DNA of 64,000 nt from Muribaculaceae bacterium (GTDB lineage: Bacteria > Bacteroidota > Bacteroidia > Bacteroidales > Muribaculaceae): NCBI GenBank assembly GCA_022510425.1, contig JAFLTO010000008.1, positions 61,295 to 125,294 of the forward strand. The letters run 5' to 3'. A program made the translations under genes and the position numbers. Of the stretch, positions 57,186 through 64,000 are shown piece after piece; the stretch's first letter is position 1, and each line of letters opens with the position of its first letter. The notes beneath the pieces are model-generated. The model saw only the letters and a program-made list of their open reading frames with translations, had not been told where the DNA came from and searched no databases.

Positions 57186-57998
57186 ATGAAAACCGTTCTC
57201 CTCGCCGGAGGTTTCGGATCACGGATCTCCGAAGAATCCCAGTTCAAACCAAAACCGATGATCGAAATCGGTGGTATGCCTATCCTTTGGCATATCATGA
57301 AGGAATACTCCCATTTCGGTCACAAGGATTTTATTATCTGTGCCGGCTACAGGCAAGAATACATAAAGGAATGGTTTGCCAACTATTTCCTCCATAATTC
57401 TGACGTCACGTTCGATTATACGAATGATAAAAACGAGATGATTGTCCATCAGTCCAAACTGGAACCATGGAAAGTCACTGTAGTCGATACCGGCTACAAC
57501 ACCATGACCGGAGGACGTATCAAAAGAATCCAACCATACGTGGGAAATGAACCTTTTTTCATGACCTATGGTGACGGAGTCTGCGATGTGGACATCAACA
57601 AACTCCTCGAATTCCATAAATCCCATGGTAAAATCGCAACCCTCACAGCCGTAAAACAGGCTCAGGACAAAGGAGTACTTAACATCGGAGGAGACAACGC
57701 GGTGAAATCGTTCCGTGAGAAAAATATCAGCGACGGAGCTCCGATCAATGCCGGTTACATGGTGCTTCAACCTGAAATCTTCAATTATCTGAAAGATGAC
57801 AGCACCGTCTTCGAGAAAGAACCCTTGGAGACTCTTGCTAAAGAAGGTCAGTTGATGAGTTACACCCACGAAGGCTTCTGGCAATGTATGGACAATATAC
57901 GCGAGAAAAACATGCTCGAAAAACTCCTATCGGAAGGCAAGGCTCCATGGAAACACTGGGAACGTGAAGTCCCCGACCAATCCAAAATCATCCAATAA
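57186..57998 (+). CDS. rfbF: Glucose-1-phosphate cytidylyltransferase
   Basis: A 270-residue sugar nucleotidyltransferase: VLLAGGFGSRISEESQFKPKPMIEIGG, PILWHIMKEYSHFGHKDFIICAGYRQEYIKE, TYGDGVCDVD and NAGYMVLQPEIF. It makes CDP-glucose, the first step to CDP-3,6-dideoxyhexoses. It precedes rfbH and rfbG, the next enzymes. Hairpin repeats lie on both sides. Confidence 0.94.
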   Translation: MKTVLLAGGFGSRISEESQFKPKPMIEIGGMPILWHIMKEYSHFGHKDFIICAGYRQEYIKEWFANYFLHNSDVTFDYTNDKNEMIVHQSKLEPWKVTVVDTGYNTMTGGRIKRIQPYVGNEPFFMTYGDGVCDVDINKLLEFHKSHGKIATLTAVKQAQDKGVLNIGGDNAVKSFREKNISDGAPINAGYMVLQPEIFNYLKDDSTVFEKEPLETLAKEGQLMSYTHEGFWQCMDNIREKNMLEKLLSEGKAPWKHWEREVPDQSKIIQ

Positions 57999-58030
57999 AA
58001 TCAGCTCCGGCTTCTAAAGACTACTCGATA

Positions 58031-58046
58031 AGTGGCGGAGCCACTG
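58031..58046. repeat. AGTGGC-GGA-GCCACT hairpin, copy 1
   Basis: A 6-bp perfect stem with GGA loop, followed by TGTATCTGATTAACCC which leads directly into the CCCACGG hairpin. Further copies at 59667-59683, 59764-59779 and 59994-60010, with a variant (AAGTGGC-AAA-GCCGCTT) near 59899. Confidence 0.82.
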
Positions 58047-58057
58047 TATCTGATTAA

Positions 58058-58079
58058 CCCACGGGTCTTGATCCGTGGG
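58058..58079. repeat. CCCACGG/CCGTGGG hairpin, copy 2
   Basis: Same stem as at 57109 with loop GTCTTGAT; one base differs between the copies. Confidence 0.8.
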
Positions 58080-58103
58080 ATTTAATGAACCCCACCTACA
58101 CCA

Positions 58104-58121
58104 CAGCCCCGGAGTGGGCTG
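58104..58121. repeat. CAGCCC/GGGCTG hairpin with CGGAGT loop before rfbH
   Basis: A 6-bp stem with a loop containing GGA, ending 20 bases before the rfbH start. It belongs to the same group of GGA-loop hairpins by shape but not by stem sequence. Confidence 0.65.
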
Positions 58122-58141
58122 AACTTTGACTGACAAACGTT

Positions 58142-59485
58142 ATGGATAGAAAAGAAGAACTAAAAAAACAGATACTCGAACTCACCAGAGAATATTATAA
58201 AGAAACCCATGGCAAGAAAAAAGATTTCGTCCCTGGAGAAACCTTCGTAAATTACGGAGGTCGTTACTTCAATGATGAAGAAATGGTAAATCTCATTGAT
58301 TCATCACTCGATTTCTGGTTGACCGCCGGCCCATGGGCACAAAAATTTGAAAAAGAATTCGCTAAATGGCTCGGAGTAAAATTCTGTTCCCTCACCAATT
58401 CCGGTTCTTCGGCCAATCTTCTCGCTTTTTCAGCTTTGACTGCTCCCGAACTCGGAGAAAGAGCTATAAATCGAGGTGACGAGGTGATAACTGTGGCTTG
58501 TGGGTTCCCTACCACTGTCACTCCCATCATCCAGTATGGAGCGGTTCCTGTGTTTGTGGATGTCACTATACCGGAATACAATATAAAAGTTGAAGATCTT
58601 GAAAAAGCATATTCTCCAAAAACCAAGGCCGTGATGATCGCTCACTCTCTGGGTAACCCGTTCGACCTTGCTGCTGTTAAAGAATTTTGTGACCATCACA
58701 ACCTTTGGCTTGTTGAAGATAACTGTGATGCTCTCGGTTCTGCTTATGAAATAGCCGGGGAGATCCGCAAAACAGGTACTATAGGTGATATTGGAACAAG
58801 TTCTTTCTATCCTCCACATCACATGACTATGGGAGAAGGAGGAGCGGTCTACACAAATAATCCCTTGCTCCATAAACTGATCAATTCATATCGTGACTGG
58901 GGTCGTGACTGCTGGTGTGTGGGCGGTAAAGACGATACCTGCAAATCCCGGTTCATCAAAAAATTTGGAGACCTCCCTTTAGGCTATGACCACAAATATG
59001 TTTATTCTCATTTCGGATATAATCTGAAAGTCACTGATATGCAGGCAGCAATAGGTTGTGCCCAACTCGATAAACTTGATGACATAGTTGAACGTCGTCG
59101 TCATAATTTCAAGGTACTTCGCGATGGACTGGAAGGAACTCCATGGCTTATCCTTCCGGAACCACAGAAAAATTCAAATCCTTCCTGGTTCGGTTTTTTG
59201 ATTACCGTGGCTCCTGACGCTCCTTTCTCTCGTAATGATCTGTCTAAATATCTTGAGGATCACAAGGTTCAGACCCGCAATTTGTTTGCCGGTAATCTTC
59301 TCAAACATCCTGCATTCAAACAGATGAATGAATCGGGAGAAGGATATCGCGTTATCGGAGATCTTGAAAACACAGATTATATAATGAACAACACCCTTTG
59401 GATTGGTGTCTATCCCGGCATGACTGATGAAATGCTTCATTATATGATCTCCACCATCAAAACCTTCGTCCATAATCACAGTTAA
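58142..59485 (+). CDS. rfbH: CDP-4-keto-6-deoxyglucose 3-dehydrase (E1 type)
   Basis: A 447-residue DegT/DnrJ-family enzyme. The PLP region SSFYPPHHMTMGEGG has His where aminotransferases have Lys, the mark of 3-dehydrases. A Cys-rich stretch (RDWGRDCWCVGGKDDTC) can hold the [2Fe-2S] cluster known in E1. LTNSGSSANLLAFSAL binds phosphate. It removes the C3 hydroxyl of CDP-4-keto-6-deoxyglucose with a reductase partner (E3) not seen in the window. Confidence 0.94.
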   Translation: MDRKEELKKQILELTREYYKETHGKKKDFVPGETFVNYGGRYFNDEEMVNLIDSSLDFWLTAGPWAQKFEKEFAKWLGVKFCSLTNSGSSANLLAFSALTAPELGERAINRGDEVITVACGFPTTVTPIIQYGAVPVFVDVTIPEYNIKVEDLEKAYSPKTKAVMIAHSLGNPFDLAAVKEFCDHHNLWLVEDNCDALGSAYEIAGEIRKTGTIGDIGTSSFYPPHHMTMGEGGAVYTNNPLLHKLINSYRDWGRDCWCVGGKDDTCKSRFIKKFGDLPLGYDHKYVYSHFGYNLKVTDMQAAIGCAQLDKLDDIVERRRHNFKVLRDGLEGTPWLILPEPQKNSNPSWFGFLITVAPDAPFSRNDLSKYLEDHKVQTRNLFAGNLLKHPAFKQMNESGEGYRVIGDLENTDYIMNNTLWIGVYPGMTDEMLHYMISTIKTFVHNHS

Positions 59486-59691
59486 CCCTCCCGGACTCCC
59501 CGACCACCACATCGGAGATGTCATGACCTCGGAGAGTTCAAAACCCAGGAAGGGTTTAATTCCAGCCAACCCCACGGCAAAAACATCGGAGATGTTTGCA
59601 GCCTGGGGATAGGCGAAACTTTCGTAGTCATAGGAGCGGAAACATTCCTGTTTCCGAAATCCTATTCAGTGGCGGAGCCACTGTACATGAT

Positions 59692-59779
59692 TAACCCATT
59701 GGTCGAAATGAGCGTAGCTAATGAAGAGCTGTGGGGATTACACAGATATCCTAACAAAACCTTCAGTGGCGGAGCCACT
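59692..59779. repeat. 88-base direct repeat, copy 1
   Basis: Starts TAACCCATTGGTCGAAATGA and ends with the AGTGGC-GGA-GCCACT hairpin. It differs from copy 2 (59923-60009) by two substitutions and one extra G. Confidence 0.9.
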
Positions 59780-59922
59780 CCATCTGATTAACCCATTGAT
59801 AGGAGCGGAAACATTCCAGTTTCCGTAAAAAAACAGGAGCGGAAACTTTCCAGTTTCCATAAAAAAGGAACGGAAACATTCTTGTTTCCGAAAAAACAAG
59901 TGGCAAAGCCGCTTCACAAACA

Positions 59923-60009
59923 TAACCCATTGGTCGAAATGAGCGTAGCGAATGAAGAGCTGTGGGATTACACAGATATCCTAACAAAACCATCAGTGGC
60001 GGAGCCACT
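59923..60009. repeat. 88-base direct repeat, copy 2
   Basis: Second copy of the unit at 59692-59779; the gap between them is filled by three tandem GGAAAC/GTTTCC hairpins. It ends 15 bases before the rfbG start codon. Confidence 0.9.
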
Positions 60010-60024
60010 GCACATCTGTATTTA

Positions 60025-61122
60025 ATGAACACTGATATTTTCTCTAATTTCTATTCCGGCAAAAATGTCCTCGTCACCGGCCATACCGGTTTCAAAGGCT
60101 CATGGCTTACCACTTGGCTTCATTCTTTGGGAGCGGAAGTAGTTGGTGTCGGACTCGACCCATATTCCGATAGAGACAACTTTGTCCTCACTAAAATCGG
60201 AGAAAAAATCAAAGCCGATATCAGGGCCGATATCCGTGACGGCAAAAGGATGAAAGAAATCTTTGCCGAATATCAACCTGAAATCGTATTCCATCTTGCT
60301 GCCCAACCCCTCGTACGGCTCAGCTATGAGATACCTGTTGAGACTTACGAAACCAATGTGATGGGCACAATCAATATCCTTGAAGCCATAAGAACAACAG
60401 ATAGCGTTAAAGTCGGTGTGATGATTACCACCGATAAATGCTACGAAAACAAAGAGCAGATATGGGGTTACAGAGAAAACGAACCAATGGGTGGTTATGA
60501 TCCTTACTCATCATCGAAAGGAGCTGCGGAGATAGCTATTTCCTCCTGGAGAAGAAGTTTCTTCAATCCGGATGACTTTGCCAAGCATGGAAAATCTATC
60601 GCAAGTGTGCGTGCCGGAAATGTAATCGGTGGTGGAGACTGGGCTCTTGATAGGATAATACCCGATTCAATTAGAGCATTGGAAGCGAACAAACCAATTG
60701 ATATCCGTTCTCCCAAATCTATCCGTCCCTGGCAACACGTACTTGAACCTCTCGGAGGCTATATGCTTCTTGCAAAGAAAATGTGGGAACACCCTTCGGA
60801 ATATTGCGAAGGATGGAATTTCGGTCCCCGCATGGAATCCATATCAACAGTCTGGGACGTTGCAACAAAAGTAGTTGAAAATTACTATCCCCACATTCCC
60901 GATCCCACATCCCTTCTTAAGGATCTCTCCGATCTAAACGCTCCCCATGAGGCCAAACTGTTGATGCTTGATATAAGCAAAGCGAAATTTCGCCTCGGTT
61001 GGGAACCCCGTCTTAACATCGACCAGACCGTGGCCCTCACCACCGACTGGTACAAACGCTATCGCTCTGAAGACCCATACAATCTCACACTCTCCCAAAT
61101 CCAAAAATATACCCAATTATGA
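60025..61122 (+). CDS. rfbG: CDP-glucose 4,6-dehydratase
   Basis: A 365-residue short-chain dehydrogenase/reductase. The ATG at 60025 (MNTDIFSNFYSGKNVLVTGHTGFKGSWLTTWL) is chosen; the in-frame extension upstream would translate the repeat. TGHTGFKG binds NAD, ITTDKCYEN and YDPYSSSKGAAE contain the catalytic Thr-Asp and Tyr-x-x-x-Lys-type residues. It makes CDP-4-keto-6-deoxyglucose, substrate of rfbH. The stop overlaps the next start by ATGA. Confidence 0.95.
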   Translation: MNTDIFSNFYSGKNVLVTGHTGFKGSWLTTWLHSLGAEVVGVGLDPYSDRDNFVLTKIGEKIKADIRADIRDGKRMKEIFAEYQPEIVFHLAAQPLVRLSYEIPVETYETNVMGTINILEAIRTTDSVKVGVMITTDKCYENKEQIWGYRENEPMGGYDPYSSSKGAAEIAISSWRRSFFNPDDFAKHGKSIASVRAGNVIGGGDWALDRIIPDSIRALEANKPIDIRSPKSIRPWQHVLEPLGGYMLLAKKMWEHPSEYCEGWNFGPRMESISTVWDVATKVVENYYPHIPDPTSLLKDLSDLNAPHEAKLLMLDISKAKFRLGWEPRLNIDQTVALTTDWYKRYRSEDPYNLTLSQIQKYTQL

Positions 61123-61985
61123 AGGCTATAGTCACTGGAGGAACTGGTTATATCGGATCTCATCTTGTTAAAAGACTTCTAAAAGATAATTGGGAAGTTG
61201 CTATCATCGCTGACCCCAAATTCGGATATGACAATATCTTGGATGTCAAAAACAGGATTACAATATTTGAATATACTGGGCAGATACAGGAATTAATTAA
61301 ATTTTTTAGAGATTTCAATGCAGGTATAGTTTTTCATTTGGCTGCTGCTGTACTGACAAATCCATCTCCTGAACAATTGCCAATTTTAATAGATAGCAAT
61401 ATTAGGTTTGGAACGGAGATTCTTGAAGCTATGTCTGATAGCGGAACCAAACTTATAGTCACTACCGGCACCTACTGGCAGAATTATAACGGAGAAGAAT
61501 ATAATCCTGTTGATCTCTATGCTGCAACAAAAGAAGCTTTCGAAAAAATTCTGAAATATTATGTTGAAGCCAAAGGAATTCGATCTATTGTTTTAAGATT
61601 ATATGATGTTTATGGAGAAGATGATAGACGACCTAAAATTTGGAATCTATTAAAAGGAATAGCTGGAACCGATAAAAGCATAGATATGTCTCCGGGTGAA
61701 CAAATTTTGAATTTGGTGCATATCGATGACGTGGTTTCAGCATATATTTCGGCCTATAATTATTTAAAACAGAATTCGGAAATTAAATCAGAGGTTTTTG
61801 GCGTGTATGCTGAAACACAGAAAACTCTTAAAGAACACGTCAATGAATTAGAAAAGACATTGGGTAAGACCTTACGCATTAACTGGGGTGCTAAACCTTA
61901 TAAGAAAAGAGAAGTTATGAAACCCGCATATTTATTCAAAAACCCTCCTAATTGGAAATGTATGAAATTGGTTTTTATAAATTAA
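61119..61985 (+). CDS. NAD-dependent epimerase/reductase, probable CDP-3,6-dideoxyhexose synthase
   Basis: A 288-residue extended SDR: IVTGGTGYIGSHLVKRLL, VFHLAAAV, TTGTYWQN and the catalytic YAATK (Tyr-x-x-x-Lys). Similar in size and layout to abequose (RfbJ) or paratose (RfbS) synthases, which reduce C4 of the CDP-3,6-dideoxy-4-keto sugar. Translational overlap with rfbG supports that role. Which sugar results cannot be told. From here on the DNA is clearly more AT-rich than the rfb genes before it. Confidence 0.82.
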   Translation: MKAIVTGGTGYIGSHLVKRLLKDNWEVAIIADPKFGYDNILDVKNRITIFEYTGQIQELIKFFRDFNAGIVFHLAAAVLTNPSPEQLPILIDSNIRFGTEILEAMSDSGTKLIVTTGTYWQNYNGEEYNPVDLYAATKEAFEKILKYYVEAKGIRSIVLRLYDVYGEDDRRPKIWNLLKGIAGTDKSIDMSPGEQILNLVHIDDVVSAYISAYNYLKQNSEIKSEVFGVYAETQKTLKEHVNELEKTLGKTLRINWGAKPYKKREVMKPAYLFKNPPNWKCMKLVFIN

Positions 61986-62126
61986 TATTTGATGAAAAAT
62001 TTTTGAAAATCACACTTAAGAAATAAACATATATACTTGAATAAGATAAACATCTAATTACAAAGGATTTCTCAATCTGGATTTCATTATACATCTCGCC
62101 TTCATTAATAACCCCTAAAAGAGACT

Positions 62127-62528
62127 ATGCAAATATCATATAACAACTCATCAAATAATCTAAAATTAGGAGTCGTTCTGCAAGATTTTGCTGGGGAAAT
62201 TTGCAGTGTCTTTACTGATGAGGTCAACAATAAGATGTATATCACATTTATGATCGGATCTCCATTAGAAAGTCCACAAAAATTTCTAATGAGTGAAATT
62301 AATAATAAGGAACTCCAAGATTTTATTAATAATAGATCTGATCTGAAACATATTTTTAGAAATAAAAAGTTATGGTGGTTCTCTCAAGACTCCTTTACAA
62401 AGAAAATTCAGATCTCAGAATGCAAGGAATTGCCACAAGATGAAAATCTTGAGGCTTTCAACGAGTTTGATCCGGACTTATTGCCTTCTAATGAAAAAGT
62501 GGGTTTTGAAATAATGCAATATTATTAA
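62127..62528 (+). CDS. Hypothetical protein in the polysaccharide locus
   Basis: A 133-residue protein not recognised. No signal peptide or membrane helix; mixed alpha/beta with many Asn (SNNLKLGVVLQDFAGEICSVFTDE, NNRSDLKHIFRNKKLWWFSQDSF). The C-terminus is acidic (EAFNEFDPDLLPSNEKVGFE). It has its own ~140-base upstream gap, in which no promoter or repeat was recognised, and is AT-rich like its neighbours, suggesting cargo acquired with this part of the locus. It does not look like a transferase. Confidence 0.6.
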   Translation: MQISYNNSSNNLKLGVVLQDFAGEICSVFTDEVNNKMYITFMIGSPLESPQKFLMSEINNKELQDFINNRSDLKHIFRNKKLWWFSQDSFTKKIQISECKELPQDENLEAFNEFDPDLLPSNEKVGFEIMQYY

Positions 62529-62576
62529 GTTCGAGTCACTTCATTATTACTACACCATGTCCAATAAAAATTAATA

Positions 62577-63572
62577 ATGACACCTCAAGAAGAAGACAAG
62601 AGATATTTACTTGCATTTTGCATTCCGACATTTAATAGAGCAGTCATCCTGCAACAAACATTAAAAGACCTCTTCCCTTTAATAACAGGGAAATCTGTTA
62701 AAGTTATTGTTGTTGACAATGATTCTCCGGATAATACTCGGGAAGTGTGCGATCAATATCCTGAAATAACATACATAAAAAATGAGACTAACATAGGTTT
62801 AGCCTCAAATCTTTTCAAATCATTGGAAATTGCTAAATATGTTGCGGATTATGCTTGTCTTATAGGGGATTCCCAACAGATTAAGGGAGATTTAAATAAA
62901 GTTTTTGATTTATTGTACAAAAGAGATTTAGACGTTCTCGTTTTAGGGAGAATGGGTACCCAAAATAAGTTTTTTGAAACCAAACTTTACTCCGAACCAA
63001 ACGAATTTTTAAGAGAAGTAGGTTGTGTAATGGATATGATTGCCTCTGTGGTATTAAGTACAAAGGCAATTAATAAAAAACTTTATGAAAATTCCCGATG
63101 GAGTGCATTTGCTCACATGATAATGCCTCTAAATTATCTCTCCACAAAGCAAAATCCTAAAGCTTATTTCTTGAATGAGGTTTATACATGCCAGACTCCT
63201 TTGTTTCATCTAAAATTAAAAACAGCTTGGTACAGCAAAACTTTCGAGTATTTTTCAAAAAATTGGTTCTTCACAATTACAACTCTGTTGAATTATGATA
63301 TAGAATCTAAATTGATCTGTATAAAAAAACATGATAAGTTTTTCCCATGTTTTACCCCCAGAAAATTACTTTTCCTACGAGGTCGTAAATTTGTAAAGTT
63401 GTCTGATTACAAAAAATATAAAGAATATATGCCTTTTGTAACTGACACTCCTTTATTTTTAATAAGAGCAATTTTAAGAATTCCACCTCTTTTTTGTTCA
63501 ATCTTATTAAGTATGATTAATCATCTTAATAATTTTAAATACAAATTATTAAAGAGGTTTAGAAAAGTATGA
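62577..63572 (+). CDS. Glycosyltransferase family 2
   Basis: A 331-residue GT-A transferase: LAFCIPTFNRAVILQQTLKDL, VIVVDNDSPDNTREVC, NIGLASNLFKSLEIA and, at the DXD position, CLIGDSQQIKG (Gly-Asp-Ser, no second Asp). The C-terminal part has hydrophobic segments (PLFLIRAILRIPPLFCSILLSMI) that may hold it on the membrane. Neighbours suggest transfer of the 3,6-dideoxyhexose, as for abequosyltransferases, but the donor is not shown. Confidence 0.85.
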   Translation: MTPQEEDKRYLLAFCIPTFNRAVILQQTLKDLFPLITGKSVKVIVVDNDSPDNTREVCDQYPEITYIKNETNIGLASNLFKSLEIAKYVADYACLIGDSQQIKGDLNKVFDLLYKRDLDVLVLGRMGTQNKFFETKLYSEPNEFLREVGCVMDMIASVVLSTKAINKKLYENSRWSAFAHMIMPLNYLSTKQNPKAYFLNEVYTCQTPLFHLKLKTAWYSKTFEYFSKNWFFTITTLLNYDIESKLICIKKHDKFFPCFTPRKLLFLRGRKFVKLSDYKKYKEYMPFVTDTPLFLIRAILRIPPLFCSILLSMINHLNNFKYKLLKRFRKV

Positions 63573-63656
63573 CAGTATTAAATCTATAAAGAGCAATAAT
63601 TTGCTGTTTTAATACCTGCAACTTCTTAATTATACGCACACTTTTTTCGCAACGAA

Positions 63657-64000
63657 ATGACAAAAAAAATATTGCTTGTTTTTGGCACTCGTCCTGAAGC
63701 AATCAAGATGGCTCCACTTGTTAAGGAGTTCCAAAAACACCCGGATAAATTCGAAACTATTGTTTGTGTAACAGGACAGCACCGACAAATGCTTGATCAA
63801 GTTCTCGAATTATTCGAAATCAAACCGGATTATGACCTTGATATTATGAAACAGGGCCAAGATCTATATGATGTAACTTCACGAGTACTCATCGGTATGA
63901 GGGACGTTCTTAAAGAGGTAAACCCGGACGTAGTTCTTGTTCATGGTGACACTACAACTTCTACTGCTACAGCTTTGGCAGCTTTCTATCAGCAAATTCC
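63657..64000 (+). CDS. wecB: UDP-N-acetylglucosamine 2-epimerase (5' part)
   Basis: The first ~114 codons are present and the frame is open at the window end. [37 protein letters not shown] and [16 protein letters not shown] are the family hallmarks. It converts UDP-GlcNAc to UDP-ManNAc for surface polysaccharide. It resumes a more typical codon use after the AT-rich stretch. Confidence 0.93.
   Translation, partial: MTKKILLVFGTRPEAIKMAPLVKEFQKHPDKFETIVCVTGQHRQMLDQVLELFEIKPDYDLDIMKQGQDLYDVTSRVLIGMRDVLKEVNPDVVLVHGDTTTSTATALAAFYQQI

Larger units (their letters stand above)
59486..60024. repeat. Repeat-packed intergenic region between rfbH and rfbG
   Basis: A 539-base gap without a credible gene. 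It holds CATC-GGA-GATG hairpins (59510-59520; extended AAACATC-GGA-GATGTTT at 59581-59597), four GGAAAC/GTTTCC hairpins (59633-59655, 59802-59824, 59836-59858, 59867-59889), three AGTGGC-GGA-GCCACT hairpins with one variant, and two copies of an 88-base direct repeat. Reading frames that cross it on either strand translate the repeats and look spurious. Confidence 0.85.

Noticed and set aside
57219..57884. Long open frame (221 codons) antisense to rfbF
   Set aside because: It mirrors a clear rfbF gene; the translation has no recognisable motif and reflects codon bias of the real strand.
59763..60032. 89-codon minus-strand frame in the rfbH-rfbG gap
   Set aside because: It only translates the hairpin and 88-base repeats.

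Overview
This window is chromosomal DNA from a member of the Bacteroidales, most likely a gut Muribaculaceae-like or Bacteroides-like organism. Several things point there: AT-rich sequence, Bacteroidetes-type promoters (TTTG, a spacer of about 19-20 nt, then TAnnTTTG), the aerotolerance (Bat) operon, a Bacteroides-style sialic acid operon with an AGE-type epimerase, DUF4827 next to glmM, secreted proteins with a C-terminal sorting-like domain, and a UpxY-type antiterminator in front of a surface-polysaccharide locus. The exact genus cannot be fixed from the sequence alone.

Layout. 0-1 kb: the end of an ECF/cobalt-type transporter (CbiQ tail, CbiO). 1.2-4.7 kb: two secreted proteins with a sorting-like C-terminus, one of them Omp28-like. 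4.8-23.3 kb: a host-glycan (mucin-type) and sialic acid locus in three transcription units. These are GH2 beta-galactosidase / NahK-like sugar 1-kinase / Fe-alcohol dehydrogenase; GH109-like enzyme / double-SGNH sialidase; and GH20 hexosaminidase / MFS / NanL / NanE / acetylesterase-NanM fusion / creatininase-family protein. Together they can remove sialic acid, its O-acetyl groups, Gal, GlcNAc and GalNAc from host glycans, import sialic acid and convert it to GlcNAc. 23.5-29.6 kb: MutS2, a prolyl oligopeptidase lipoprotein, a universal stress protein and a small HTH protein. 29.7-38.3 kb: moxR-DUF58-batA-batB-batC-batD-batE. 38.4-51.0 kb: housekeeping genes (thiL, punA, lpxK, sppA, glmM, DHH phosphoesterase, mazG, topB, a TsaC-like protein, mdh).

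51.1-55.3 kb: an aromatic amino acid operon (pheA, aminotransferase, DAHP synthase-chorismate mutase, tyrA). In front of it lies a clear leader-peptide attenuator: a 22-codon ORF with 10 Phe/Tyr codons in a 12-codon stretch, then a terminator hairpin whose left arm can alternatively pair with the end of the leader ORF.

55.4-64 kb: the start of an O-antigen or capsule locus. It is headed by an unusual 474-residue protein that fuses an apparently dead tyrosine-recombinase fold to a UpxY/NusG antiterminator. Genes for a CDP-3,6-dideoxyhexose follow (rfbF, rfbH, rfbG, a reductase), then an unknown small gene, a glycosyltransferase and the start of wecB. The gaps between the rfb genes are packed with short hairpins, several with a GGA loop, and with an 88-bp direct repeat.

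The strongest candidates for something new are the Phe/Tyr attenuator, the recombinase-UpxY fusion and the hairpin families it may act on. A dispersed CCCTTAT/CCCTAAT repeat also occurs as three blocks, two of them directly abutting 3' ends of genes. No tRNA, rRNA, CRISPR array or complete insertion sequence was seen.
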